33,161 nt of DNA from Bryobacterales bacterium (lineage in GTDB: Bacteria > Acidobacteriota > Terriglobia > Bryobacterales > UBA6623): assembly GCA_022823865.1 (NCBI GenBank), contig JAJEHF010000069.1:1-33161 (forward strand). The letters are read 5' to 3'. The first letter of the stretch is position 1, and each line of letters starts with the position of its first letter. The position numbers were made by a program, and so were the translations under genes. Positions 21,327 through 29,680 of the stretch are shown here, piece after piece. The notes under the pieces are model-generated. The model saw only the letters and a list, made by a program, of their open reading frames with translations. It made no database searches and was not told where the DNA came from.

Positions 21327-22836
21327 GCACTGGGGTGCGGGGGCCGTGCTGGCCCTGAGCGCGCTGGCTTGCGCAGCCGCGGGACGCGCACAGGTGCCGA
21401 GCAGCGCCTACAAGGTCGAGACCATTGCCGGCCCCCGCGATATCGCTCCGGAGGTCACGGCGGTCGAGTTCGGACACGATGGCAAGCTCTATGCCGCGTT
21501 TCGGCGGGGCTATATCTATGCATTCGATCCCCGGTCCAACCGTTGGCGTCGGTTCGCCGAGGGCTTGCATACGCCGCTCGGCATCGCCAAGGGCGACAAG
21601 CCGGGCGAGTTCCTGGTCGCGCAGGTCCCGGAACTGACGCGGGTGGCCGACACCGACGGCGATGGCATGGCGGACCAGTTCGAGACCATCTCGGACGGCT
21701 GGGGGCTTTCGGGCAACTACCACGAGTTCATTGCCGGCCCGGTTCGCGACACGGAGGGGAACCTGTACGTGTCTCTTGGCTTGGCCTCCGGCAACGCCGA
21801 TCCGCGCCCGCCGGTGCGCGGCGAACTGACGCGCCGGCCGCGCAGGGCTGCCGATCCGGTCGAGGGCAGGGTGAACCGGGTCGGGCACTATTCGCCCGTG
21901 CCGTATCGGGGCTGCGCCTTGCAAATCTCCCCCTCCGGCTCGGTGCGCGCTTTCGCGTGCGGCTTCCGCCAGCCCAATGGAATCGTCGCCAGCCCCGCGG
22001 GCGACGTCTTCGTGGCTGACAACCAAGGCGGCTGGGTCGGCACGTCTCCCCTGCATCACGTCACCGACGGTGCCTTCCACGGCCACCCCGCGTCCCTGCA
22101 CTGGCATCCGGAGTTTCTGGGCGTCAACCCGGTCGAGGCGGAGGTGGCTGAACTGGACAGGCGACGCAAGAAGCCCGCGATCCTCTTCCCCCAGGGCGAG
22201 ATGGGCGGATCCACGGCCGGCCCCGCATTCGACCTGACGGGAGGCGCATTCGGGCCGTATGCGGGCCAGCTGTTCGTGGCGGAGTGGACGTATCCGCGCG
22301 TCTTGCGCGTCGACCTGCAGAGAGTGCAGGGCGAGTACCAGGGGGCCGCGTTCCTGTTCGTCGAGGGCAACGGCTTGCGGATGGCCAACAATCGCCTCGC
22401 ATTTTCGCCCGACGGGGGCAGCCTGTATGTGGCCCAGACCTCGCGGATATGGGGCTCGATCGAGGGCCTGCAGCGCATCGTCTGGCAGGGCAGTGTGCCG
22501 CTAGACATCTTGACGATGAGGCTGACCAGGCACGGCTTCGACCTGACATTCACCAAGCCCCTTGACGAGGAATCTGCGGGACAGGCCGCCAACTATTCCC
22601 TGACCCGATACTACTACCGCTATCACTCGACCTACGGCTCGCCCAAGACCGAGCTCACTCCCGTCAGGGTTTCGGATGTCTCGGTGTCAGACGACGGATT
22701 GCGCGTGTCCCTGAGGGTCGCCGACCTACGTGAAGGCTGGCTCTACGACCTGCGGCCGTCCGGCATCTACGGCCGTGACGGGGACTCGCTCGCGACGACG
22801 ATTGCAGCGTATACGCTCAACCGCTTAGTGGATTGA
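21292..22836 (+). CDS. secreted beta-propeller dehydrogenase-like protein (PQQ sugar dehydrogenase type)
   Basis: A 514-residue secreted six-bladed-propeller protein related to PQQ-dependent sugar dehydrogenases and 'putative membrane-bound dehydrogenase' proteins. The signal peptide covers about residues 14-33 (AGAVLALSALACAAAGRAQ). Propeller blocks include FGHDGKLYAAFRRGYIYAFD, LTRVADTDGDGMADQFETISDGWG, FACGFRQPNGIVASPAGDVFVADNQGGWVGT (interrupted here only for length) and AGQLFVAEWTYPRVLRV. A C-terminal beta domain (FDLTFTKPLDEESAGQAANYS...YRYHSTYGSP) is shared with Planctomycetota-type cytochrome fusions. The ATG overlaps the cytochrome gene in another frame; a TTG at 21313 is an alternative start. 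It probably donates electrons to the cytochrome; cofactor and substrate are not proven. Confidence 0.82.
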   Translation: MSDSRSPLSLARHWGAGAVLALSALACAAAGRAQVPSSAYKVETIAGPRDIAPEVTAVEFGHDGKLYAAFRRGYIYAFDPRSNRWRRFAEGLHTPLGIAKGDKPGEFLVAQVPELTRVADTDGDGMADQFETISDGWGLSGNYHEFIAGPVRDTEGNLYVSLGLASGNADPRPPVRGELTRRPRRAADPVEGRVNRVGHYSPVPYRGCALQISPSGSVRAFACGFRQPNGIVASPAGDVFVADNQGGWVGTSPLHHVTDGAFHGHPASLHWHPEFLGVNPVEAEVAELDRRRKKPAILFPQGEMGGSTAGPAFDLTGGAFGPYAGQLFVAEWTYPRVLRVDLQRVQGEYQGAAFLFVEGNGLRMANNRLAFSPDGGSLYVAQTSRIWGSIEGLQRIVWQGSVPLDILTMRLTRHGFDLTFTKPLDEESAGQAANYSLTRYYYRYHSTYGSPKTELTPVRVSDVSVSDDGLRVSLRVADLREGWLYDLRPSGIYGRDGDSLATTIAAYTLNRLVD

Positions 22837-23523
22837 ATCCGACGCACTCGGGGTGGAGCGGCCTCCGAGCGTGCGAATGCGAATGTTGCGAAACTCCACG
22901 CGCATCGGTTCGCCGCGATGCAGCTGCATCGCCAACACGCCAGTCAGCGCTCCCGGATCGAGTACGTCGTTGGTGACTGTTCCGTTGACGCTGATGCGGA
23001 TGCGGTAGCCCTCGCATAGAACCTCGATCCGGTTCCAGCCAGTTCCCACGACATGTTCGGCCCGGTCTTGCCAGCCGTCCAGGATGAGCCCGCGGGGCAG
23101 GCCCTCCCCGTGCAGGTTGCCCCAGCCCTTGCCCGAGGCGAAATCCGCCTGGTAGCCTCGCACTGTCCAACGCTCGGTTTGCTCGCTGCGAAACTGCATC
23201 CCGCTGTTGCCGTTGCGCAGCTTGACCTCGAAGCGGAGCACGAAGTCGCCGAACTCCCGCTCGGACACCAAGAACGAGTTCGCGCTCAGCGGACGCCCGT
23301 CGGTGGTTCCGACGATTGAGCCGCCCGCAACGCTCCACAGGAGCGGGTCGCCGTCCCAGCCGCTCAGGTCCGAACCGTTGAACAGCGGCACGAAGCCGTC
23401 CGCGAGCTCTCGGCGGGTCAGTTCAGCGGCTGTGCCCGGCCAAGCCAGCGCCAGCGTCGCCAGTGCCGTCAGCAGCGGGAGAGCGATCCCGGGCGCGCGC
23501 CGCTTGCCCAGCCGAGGATTCAT
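22825..23523 (-). CDS. secreted DUF1080 protein (3-keto-glycoside hydrolase/lyase family)
   Basis: A 232-residue exported protein with a signal peptide (ALPLLTALATLALAWPGTAA) and one DUF1080 jelly-roll domain: FVPLFNGSDLSGWDGDPLLWSVAGG, VLRFEVKLRNGNSGMQFRSE, VRGYQADF and VLAMQLHRGEPMRVEFRNIRI. Members cleave 3-keto-glycosides made by prior oxidation of sugars. The ATG comes 4 bases after the prfA stop, so it is probably co-transcribed with prfA despite unrelated function. The last 12 bases overlap the end of the convergent dehydrogenase gene. A second family member lies at 32194-32985. Confidence 0.88.
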   Translation of the reverse strand: MNPRLGKRRAPGIALPLLTALATLALAWPGTAAELTRRELADGFVPLFNGSDLSGWDGDPLLWSVAGGSIVGTTDGRPLSANSFLVSEREFGDFVLRFEVKLRNGNSGMQFRSEQTERWTVRGYQADFASGKGWGNLHGEGLPRGLILDGWQDRAEHVVGTGWNRIEVLCEGYRIRISVNGTVTNDVLDPGALTGVLAMQLHRGEPMRVEFRNIRIRTLGGRSTPSASDSIH

Positions 23524-23527
23524 CGGG

Positions 23528-24604
23528 TCAAGCCGCCTGTGCCGCCAACTCGTCTGCCTGCTGGGCAGTCGTGAGCGGCTCGATCAGAACGTCGAGATCG
23601 CCGTCCAAGACTTGGGTGAGCTGGTGGACCTTCAGGCCGATCCGGTGGTCGGTGATGCGCATCTCCGGGAAATTGTAGGTGCGGATCTTCTCCGACCGGT
23701 CGCCGCTGCGGACCATGGCCCGGCGCTGCTGGGCCTGCTCGGAGTGCTGCTTCTGGCGCTCGATCTCGTACAGCCGCGAGCGCAGCACCTGCAGCGCCTT
23801 CTTGCGGTTCTTGATCTGGGACTTCTCGTCCTGGCACGTCACCACCAGGCCGGTGGGCAGGTGCGTGATGCGGACTGCCGAGTAGGTGGTGTTCACGGAC
23901 TGCCCGCCGGGGCCGGACGAACAGTACGTGTCGATCCGCAGCTCGGCCTCGTCCACTTGCACGTCGACCTCGTCGGCTTCTGGCAGCACGGCCACGGTCA
24001 CTGCAGAGGTGTGCACGCGGCCTTGAGACTCGGTCTTCGGCACGCGCTGGACGCGATGCACGCCGCTCTCGTACTTGAGGCGCGAGTACACGCGCCGTCC
24101 CTTGACCAAGGCGATCAGCTCCTTGATCCCGCCGGCCTCCGAATCATTGCGGGTGGTGACCTCGATGCTCCAGGCGTGACCCTCGGCATACTTGCAGTAC
24201 ATGCGGAAGATCTCGGCCGCGAACAGCGTGGCTTCGTCGCCTCCGGTGCCGGCCCGGATCTCCAGCACCGCCCCTTTCTCGTCGGCCGGATCGACCGGCA
24301 GCAGAAGAACGCGGATCTCCTCGGCAAGCCTGTCCCGGTCCACTGTCAGGCTCTCGATCTCCTCGGCCGCCATCTCGACCATTTCGGGATCGGACTCGTC
24401 GAGCAAGCCCCGAGCCTCGTCGATCTGGGAGACGACCCGCTTCCACGAGCGATACTTCTCCACCACTCCGGCGATCGAGGAGTGTTGCTTGGCGAACTGC
24501 TGGTAGGCCTGCTGGTCCGCCAGCAGCGTGGGGTCGGCAAGCTTCGCGGACAGTTCCTCGAAGCGCGCTTCGACCTCTCCAATGCTCTGTTCCCAGCTCA
24601 TCAC
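23528..24604 (-). CDS. prfA: peptide chain release factor 1
   Basis: A 358-residue release factor that reads UAA and UAG at the ribosome and triggers peptide release. The catalytic GGQ is at residues 233-235 (SGPGGQSVNTT). The stop-codon recognition tripeptide is Pro189-Lys-Thr191 (RVPKTESQGRVHTS), where most RF1 have PAT or PVT; P-x-T, not SPF, marks RF1 rather than RF2. The block AGTGGDEATLFA is typical. Upstream lies the DUF1385 gene, a common neighbour of prfA. The usual downstream methyltransferase gene prmC is missing and a DUF1080 gene takes its place. Confidence 0.96.
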   Translation of the reverse strand: MMSWEQSIGEVEARFEELSAKLADPTLLADQQAYQQFAKQHSSIAGVVEKYRSWKRVVSQIDEARGLLDESDPEMVEMAAEEIESLTVDRDRLAEEIRVLLLPVDPADEKGAVLEIRAGTGGDEATLFAAEIFRMYCKYAEGHAWSIEVTTRNDSEAGGIKELIALVKGRRVYSRLKYESGVHRVQRVPKTESQGRVHTSAVTVAVLPEADEVDVQVDEAELRIDTYCSSGPGGQSVNTTYSAVRITHLPTGLVVTCQDEKSQIKNRKKALQVLRSRLYEIERQKQHSEQAQQRRAMVRSGDRSEKIRTYNFPEMRITDHRIGLKVHQLTQVLDGDLDVLIEPLTTAQQADELAAQAA

Positions 24605-24689
24605 TCCTCTCCGGCAGCCATTCGCCCGTTAAACCCTTGGCCGCGGTCGCACCTCGGGCGCCCGCGGCACAGCGCCCTTGCTCGGACCG

Positions 24690-25676
24690 CTAAGCAACGG
24701 CCGGAGTGCCGCCGGCGCGGCGTTCGAACTCAAAAGCGGTAGTGAGAGCGTGGATGGCGACTTCGACTTGGCTGTTGTCCGGCTGCTTGGTCGTGATCCG
24801 TTGCAGCCATAGCCCAGGGCAGGCCATCAGCATGAACACTCCCCGCTGGTGCTTGGCGGTGTAGCGGATGATCTCGAAGCTGATGCCCGCGATCAACGGC
24901 AGCAGCGCGACACGGGCAACGAACGGTCCGATGAAGCCCTCGAACGGCACCAGCGCGTAGATCGCGATCGCCACCAGCATGACGACCATGAGGAAGCTGG
25001 TGCCGCAGCGCGGGTGCAAGGTCGTGAATCGCTGGGCGTTCTCGATCGTGAGATCCTGGCCGGATTCATAGTTGTAGACCACCTTGTGCTCGGCACCGTG
25101 GTACTCGAATACCCTGCGGATGTCCTTCATCTGCGAGATCGCGAGCAGAAAGCTGAGGAAGATAGCGATGCGAATGCCGCCTTCGACGAAACTGAAGCCC
25201 ACTTGGTTGTCGAGGGCGGGGAGCCACCCCTGCAACTGATTGGTGGCCAGCAGGGGCACCAGCTTGTACATCACGATGAAGAAGCCGACCGAGAAGGCGA
25301 TGTTGAGTCCCAGCACCCAGCCGGGCAGTTCTTCGCTCTTTCCGCTGTCGCCGGAGTCCTCGCTTTCAGCCGCTTGGTGCGCCGAGAAGTTCAAGGCCTT
25401 CATGCCCAACGTCATCGACTGGCCGAGGATGCCGCAACCCCTCACCAGGGGCAGGGCCCAGAAGCGGCTCCGTTGCGACAGGCGCGTGGCGGTCTCTTCC
25501 TTGCTCGTGATCTCACCGCTCGGCTTGCGCACGGCCACGCAATAGGACTGGGGCGTGCGCATCATCACGCCCTCCATCACCGCCTGGCCGCCGATCAAAG
25601 GGTCTCCGTCACTGTTGAATACGGGCCAGAGGGTGCCGCCCGCGAACAGTCTTGCGAATCCATTGAGTCCTCGCAT
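24690..25676 (-). CDS. DUF1385 (YqhQ-like) integral membrane protein
   Basis: A 328-residue membrane protein of the DUF1385/YqhQ family, function unknown. The N-terminal hallmark is DPLIGGQAVMEGVMMRTPQSY. Further blocks are EYHGAEHKVVYNYESGQDLT and FTTLHPRCGTSFLMVVMLVAI, with several hydrophobic segments after residue 110. The Met at 25676 is chosen because the open frame further upstream (to 25964) runs through the inserted repeat element and has no homology. The family commonly sits next to prfA, as here (85 bases). A minus-strand TATCCT near 25727 could be its -10, and it lies in the element's flanking repeat. Confidence 0.87.
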   Translation of the reverse strand: MRGLNGFARLFAGGTLWPVFNSDGDPLIGGQAVMEGVMMRTPQSYCVAVRKPSGEITSKEETATRLSQRSRFWALPLVRGCGILGQSMTLGMKALNFSAHQAAESEDSGDSGKSEELPGWVLGLNIAFSVGFFIVMYKLVPLLATNQLQGWLPALDNQVGFSFVEGGIRIAIFLSFLLAISQMKDIRRVFEYHGAEHKVVYNYESGQDLTIENAQRFTTLHPRCGTSFLMVVMLVAIAIYALVPFEGFIGPFVARVALLPLIAGISFEIIRYTAKHQRGVFMLMACPGLWLQRITTKQPDNSQVEVAIHALTTAFEFERRAGGTPAVA

Positions 25677-25732
25677 GGTCTTGTACCGGGCAGCCGGGCC
25701 GAAGCCTCGATCCTCCCGTTTAGGATACACCG

Positions 25733-25929
25733 GAGACTTACTGTCAGAAGACTGTGGCGCACCCTGTGACATACTGAAAGCAAATGCAGCCAGCGGCAAC
25801 ATTGATGCGGTTTGCCTGTATTCCGGTGGCCGGGGCTCTTGCCGCCGAAGCGCTAACGCGGGCCGTTGCGCCGTGCGTTGCTTCAGAACCGTATCGAGTA
25901 GTGGTCCGCCACCCTTCGATATAAGTCCC
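25733..25929 (+). mobile_element. MITE-like inverted-repeat element, copy 2 (197 bp)
   Basis: The ends are GAGACTTA (25733-25740) and, read inward from the right, GGGACTTA (25929-25922). Inside each end is a second matching block, GTGGCG on the left and GGTGGCG on the right. An imperfect 8-bp flanking repeat is present: ATACACCG (25725-25732) and GTACACTG (25930-25937), 6 of 8 identical. Over 25851-25929 it aligns without gaps to 18860-18938 of copy 1, 56 of 79 identical by hand count. It is more diverged than copy 1, so older. It lies between divergent genes, 13 bases before the ATG at 25943; TATAAG at 25920-25925 is -10-like. Confidence 0.7.
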
Positions 25930-25942
25930 GTACACTGACACC

Positions 25943-26314
25943 ATGCTGGGACGGCTCTGGTCACGCTTGCGTCCGGCCGTGTTCTGGGAATTCCGCCGGG
26001 GCTCGTGGCAGTACGACATCATCGTGGCCCTGATCTTGGCGTTCATCTTTCTCACCCCGGCCGCACTGTTCAATGATCGGGCGAGCGAGGCCGTGGTTCA
26101 GGAGGTAGAGCACCACGCGACCGATGCCCGGGTGTTCTGGATCGATCCGGGGGCGTTGGACCGCGCCGACCCCGACGGCGCCACCGAGCGCCTGCAGCAC
26201 CTCTTGGCCAGCCATAGCGGGGAAGCCCTGCGCATCGTTTCGACAGAACCGGCTACGGACGCCGCCGGGAATGTCCAAGCCTACTTGGTCTTCGCGCAGC
26301 CGGCGGGCGAGTAG
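25943..26314 (+). CDS. small membrane-anchored protein, unknown function
   Basis: A 123-residue protein with one membrane segment (YDIIVALILAFIFLTPAALF, about residues 24-43) after a basic, aromatic N-terminus (FWEFRRGSWQYD). A soluble domain of about 75 residues follows, probably outside the cytoplasm. I recall comparable small proteins in Acidobacteriota beside LolA-like genes, but no function is known. The LolA-like gene begins 24 bases downstream, so they are likely one operon in envelope biogenesis. The inserted repeat element ends 13 bases before the ATG. Confidence 0.7.
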   Translation: MLGRLWSRLRPAVFWEFRRGSWQYDIIVALILAFIFLTPAALFNDRASEAVVQEVEHHATDARVFWIDPGALDRADPDGATERLQHLLASHSGEALRIVSTEPATDAAGNVQAYLVFAQPAGE

Positions 26315-26338
26315 CGGCCGCTCCTGGGACTGACAGGC

Positions 26339-27067
26339 ATGCCGCGCTCGGATCTGCTGTCTTCGACCTGTCGCCGCGGCAGGCTCGCCGCAGCGGTTTC
26401 CGCCCTAGTCTTGGCCTGTGTTGCTCCGGTGGCCGCCGCCGCGCCCGATCTGGCAACCGTGCTCGCCAACATGGACCAGGCGGCTGCGGGCTGGAAGGGC
26501 ATGCGGGCCAGCCTCGAATGGGTGCGCTACATGGCGCTGGTGGATGACAGGAGCGTCGAACACGGCAAGATCGTCGTCCGCCGCACGGCGGATGGCAGCG
26601 CCTCAATGCTGATCTCGTTCGAGGAGCCGAACGTCTATTTCCTTTCCGTAGAAGGCACTAGGGTCGAAATCTACAAGCCAAAGATCAAGACCGTCGAAGA
26701 GTACGACGTAAGCGATTCCAAGGCCGAGGTGGAGAACGCACTGTTGCTGGGCTTCGGCACTTCGGGCAGCTACCTCGGCCAGCACTACGACATCAAGCTT
26801 CTGGGGCCGGCGGCAGTTAAGGGAGAGCCTGTCGCGCATCTTGATCTGCAGCCGAAGGATCCGCAGGCAGAGCTGAACAGCCAGCGAATCGAGATGTGGG
26901 TCTCCACTACCATCTGGCAGCCGGTTCAGCAGAAGATCTATGATCGAAACCCGGGAGACTATCGGCTGTACTCGTACTCAGAAGTAGTTTTGAATCCTGC
27001 ACTTACAGCAGAGGACTTCAAGCTGCGTCTTGCTCGGGGCACAAAGCGAGTCCACCCACAGCGATAG
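26339..27067 (+). CDS. LolA-like outer-membrane lipoprotein carrier family protein
   Basis: A 242-residue periplasmic protein with a signal peptide (AAVSALVLACVAPVAAAA, about residues 21-38) and a LolA-type half-barrel: NMDQAAAGWKGMRASLEWVRYMALVD, GSASMLISFEEPNVYFLSVEG, VEIYKPKIKTVEEYDVS, LLLGFGTSGSYLGQHYDIKLLG and IEMWVSTTIWQPVQQKIYDR. LolA proteins carry lipoproteins or other lipids across the periplasm. It follows the small membrane protein in the same direction. It may be a paralogue dedicated to another lipid rather than general LolA. Confidence 0.78.
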   Translation: MPRSDLLSSTCRRGRLAAAVSALVLACVAPVAAAAPDLATVLANMDQAAAGWKGMRASLEWVRYMALVDDRSVEHGKIVVRRTADGSASMLISFEEPNVYFLSVEGTRVEIYKPKIKTVEEYDVSDSKAEVENALLLGFGTSGSYLGQHYDIKLLGPAAVKGEPVAHLDLQPKDPQAELNSQRIEMWVSTTIWQPVQQKIYDRNPGDYRLYSYSEVVLNPALTAEDFKLRLARGTKRVHPQR

Positions 27068-27120
27068 CGCTGCTCGACGCAACGGGCCCTTCAGGCCGCT
27101 CCAGGCGGAGCCCGCCGCGC

Positions 27121-29499
27121 TCAGCGCCGAATCGTCACGCGAGCGCTGACCGGCTCGACGATGTAAGGTGTCGTGCCTTCGTCCGAGAGCACCGATTCGG
27201 CCCGGATCTCGACCTCGTGGTCGCCTTCCGGGGCAGAGGCGGAGGCCTTGCATTGGAGAGCGAAGGCAGTCTGGGCATCGCTCAGCTCGGCAGCCTCGCA
27301 TTCCACGCCAGCGGGCAAGCCGATGGCGCTGACCGTGACGGGCCGCCGGAACTCCTCGGCGCGCCAGATCGACCCCCGCCAGGTCGATTCGCTCTCCGGC
27401 TGCATCACGAGCCCATCGCCCGGCGGTGTGAGCATGTAGCCATCGACGATATCGACCTCCAGCGGCTTGGAGATCAGCGTCTGCATGCGGCCTTCGAACT
27501 CGACCGTGGCTGAAAGATTGAAGTTAACCATGCCCAGGGACGTCCGCTCGTGAGTGAACATCCGAAACTCGCCCGCTTGCATGTCTTCGTTCTCGTCGTT
27601 GCCTCGCAGGCGCAGACCGCCCGAGTTTCTCGGAATCTGCACTTTCTTGGTCAGCTTCGCTCCCGGCCGGCGAGGCTTGTACTGCCACTTCGCAATCAGT
27701 CCGCCGCCACCGCGCACGAGCCGTATTTTCCGCTCGGTAACGAACTCCAGCTGCGCCGCCTGTTCGGGCGTCACCCGGGTCGGGAGGTCCAATCCCAGCC
27801 ACTCGGCCGTGACGGCCTCTTGGCCCGGACCCTTGACGCCGACGCGTACGCCCGGACCGGACGCGCGCCGGTCAAGATGCCGCTTGCCGTCCGCTGTCGC
27901 GCGGCCCCTCACCACGAGATCGAGCATCCGCAGCTCGGCGTCCGGCTTGGCCGTCAAGGTCAGACGGCCGGTCTCGAAACGGGCCAGAGTGTTGTTGAGC
28001 GTGGACATGGGCGCGATGTGTCCGCCTGATACCTCCAGGTCGTCGGGCAGATTGTCCACGTAGAGTTCGAGAGGGCCGAGATACCCGCGGCGTTCCGCCT
28101 GCACCGTCACGATCGCTGAGCCGTTGCGCGGAACGTTGATGTACGGGTCGTTGAGAGTCAGCAAGAAGTCCGGCCCCTGCTTGCGGGCCACCAGCCGGTA
28201 GCTGAACGTCCGGCCGCCCCGACCGAGCAGGTCTTCGACGGCGACCGTAATCTCCTCTGTCCCGGGCGGGACCGCGAGATTGACAAACGGGTACGTGGCG
28301 GTCTGCCCCGTCGTGCTGATGACGTATGGATTGGGGTCTCCGGCTTCCTTGCCGGCGATTGCCAGAATCTCGTCCCCGTCTGAGATTGTGAGCACGCCGT
28401 AGAGCGACGATCCGGGCAACTCCCCGGATCGCAGCTCAAAGGACCACTCCTCGCCGCCTTCCACGGTTAAGCTGTAGCGGTCAGTCTCGCCTTGCGCCGA
28501 GATCCGCCCGTTCATCACGACGCCGTCGCTCAAAGTCCTCGCAGCTTCGGACTCGACGACTTCCTCGCCATCGCTGAGGAGGAAGGGCACCGCGGACGGG
28601 GTGTCCGGCACCTGGACCCAGGTCTCGCTCGCGGTTGCGGCCACGTCGGTCAGATCGACCTCGGCTCGCACGGGCTGGTCTAGGTTTCCGCCGAAAAACT
28701 CCGCTTGCACCGTGGAGTTTCGGCTCCAGCCGAGCGGAAACACGCTGTCGGCGAATTGATAGTCGCCGATCGTGAGTCGGTAGAAGTCGTGCTGCTGTTC
28801 GCTGAAGCGCTCGTCCCGGATCACAACGATGTAGTCCCCGTCCTCCGGGACCTCGAACGAGAGGCGGGCGTCAAGGCCCAGTCCGGGGGAGTCGCTGGTC
28901 CTCGCTCGCACGAGCCCAGCGCTATCGCGCAGTTCAAGATTGGGGTCGATCGCCGATCCGGCCCGGCGAGCCGCGACTTCGGCTACGATGCGCTGCCCCT
29001 TGGTGGCGCGAACGCGGTAGATGTCTCGTTCTGCGCCCTGCAGGCGTCCCTCGACGGTGACGGGCACCGTGACCTCTTGTGCCAGCTCGGGGAAGTCGTT
29101 CGACGATTCGCTGCCATCGGAGGCTTCGTTAGACTCTTCTTCGGCCACTTGCGGGAAGCCCCCGATCGTGAACAGCACGGCGTTGGAGATGCCGTCGGCG
29201 GTCTCGATTCGCAGAGGGACGACTCCCTGCCGGGCGCTGCTGTCGACCTCGAGTAGGTAAACGAGGGACTGCGGCGATTCCTCGCTGGCCTCTCCCGGGA
29301 CTGACAACGGGGTTGCGGTCATGGCGGCATCGGTGTGCAGCCGGGGTGTCGGCGCAAGCCGCTGGCCGCGGAGCTCAAGGCGCACGGCGCTGCCGACCTG
29401 CGCACCGTGGGGATAGATCGATTCGAGCACCGGTTGCGCGCACAACGGCGTCGCCATTGCGAGAGCGAGAGTTATTCGGTAGCTGCCGATGGTCCGCAT
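27121..29499 (-). CDS. large secreted protein with PPC-type domains
   Basis: A 792-residue exported protein. A signal peptide (RITLALAMATPLCAQ) is followed by an IPT/TIG-like region (ESIYPHGAQVGSAVRLELRG). Next come bacterial pre-peptidase C-terminal (PPC) beta domains: one around residues 150-245 (GRLQGAERDIYRVRATKGQR...DGDYIVVIRDERFSEQQHDFYRL broken here for length) and another around 330-430 (GRISAQGETDRYSL). Proteins of this build are common in Planctomycetota and Acidobacteriota with DUF1549/DUF1553 cytochrome systems, probably binding carbohydrate or forming surface scaffolds. No catalytic motif was found. It diverges from the M20 peptidase gene. Confidence 0.78.
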   Translation of the reverse strand: MRTIGSYRITLALAMATPLCAQPVLESIYPHGAQVGSAVRLELRGQRLAPTPRLHTDAAMTATPLSVPGEASEESPQSLVYLLEVDSSARQGVVPLRIETADGISNAVLFTIGGFPQVAEEESNEASDGSESSNDFPELAQEVTVPVTVEGRLQGAERDIYRVRATKGQRIVAEVAARRAGSAIDPNLELRDSAGLVRARTSDSPGLGLDARLSFEVPEDGDYIVVIRDERFSEQQHDFYRLTIGDYQFADSVFPLGWSRNSTVQAEFFGGNLDQPVRAEVDLTDVAATASETWVQVPDTPSAVPFLLSDGEEVVESEAARTLSDGVVMNGRISAQGETDRYSLTVEGGEEWSFELRSGELPGSSLYGVLTISDGDEILAIAGKEAGDPNPYVISTTGQTATYPFVNLAVPPGTEEITVAVEDLLGRGGRTFSYRLVARKQGPDFLLTLNDPYINVPRNGSAIVTVQAERRGYLGPLELYVDNLPDDLEVSGGHIAPMSTLNNTLARFETGRLTLTAKPDAELRMLDLVVRGRATADGKRHLDRRASGPGVRVGVKGPGQEAVTAEWLGLDLPTRVTPEQAAQLEFVTERKIRLVRGGGGLIAKWQYKPRRPGAKLTKKVQIPRNSGGLRLRGNDENEDMQAGEFRMFTHERTSLGMVNFNLSATVEFEGRMQTLISKPLEVDIVDGYMLTPPGDGLVMQPESESTWRGSIWRAEEFRRPVTVSAIGLPAGVECEAAELSDAQTAFALQCKASASAPEGDHEVEIRAESVLSDEGTTPYIVEPVSARVTIRR

Positions 29500-29587
29500 G
29501 GTTGACTCGGGGCGGCCGCGACCCTAGCCGCCCGGCCGGCGCCCGATTCAAGAATACCAGCGATGAAGCGCTCGGCACGCTTCGAAT

Positions 29588-29604
29588 CGGACTGGACGAG
29601 TCCG
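29588..29604. repeat. small hairpin in the divergent intergenic region
   Basis: CGGACT-GGACG-AGTCCG, 6-bp perfect arms with a 5-base loop, followed by TTT on the plus strand. It lies between divergent genes, so a terminator role is unlikely; it may be a regulator site or chance. Confidence 0.2.
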
Positions 29605-29680
29605 TTTGCGCCGGTCGCCGGCCAGCGGAGAGCACAAGACCGCCGAACGGTTCCGGAGGGATGCGTCTAACCTGAAAGAA

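Noticed and set aside
23207..24742. 511-codon plus-strand open frame opposite prfA and the DUF1080 gene
   Set aside because: prfA has GGQ and P-x-T motifs in the other direction; the long frame has no domain and is a GC-driven shadow.
25677..25964. N-terminal extension of the DUF1385 protein to 25964
   Set aside because: It would be translated from the inserted repeat element and overlap the start of the divergent gene; homology starts just after the Met at 25676.
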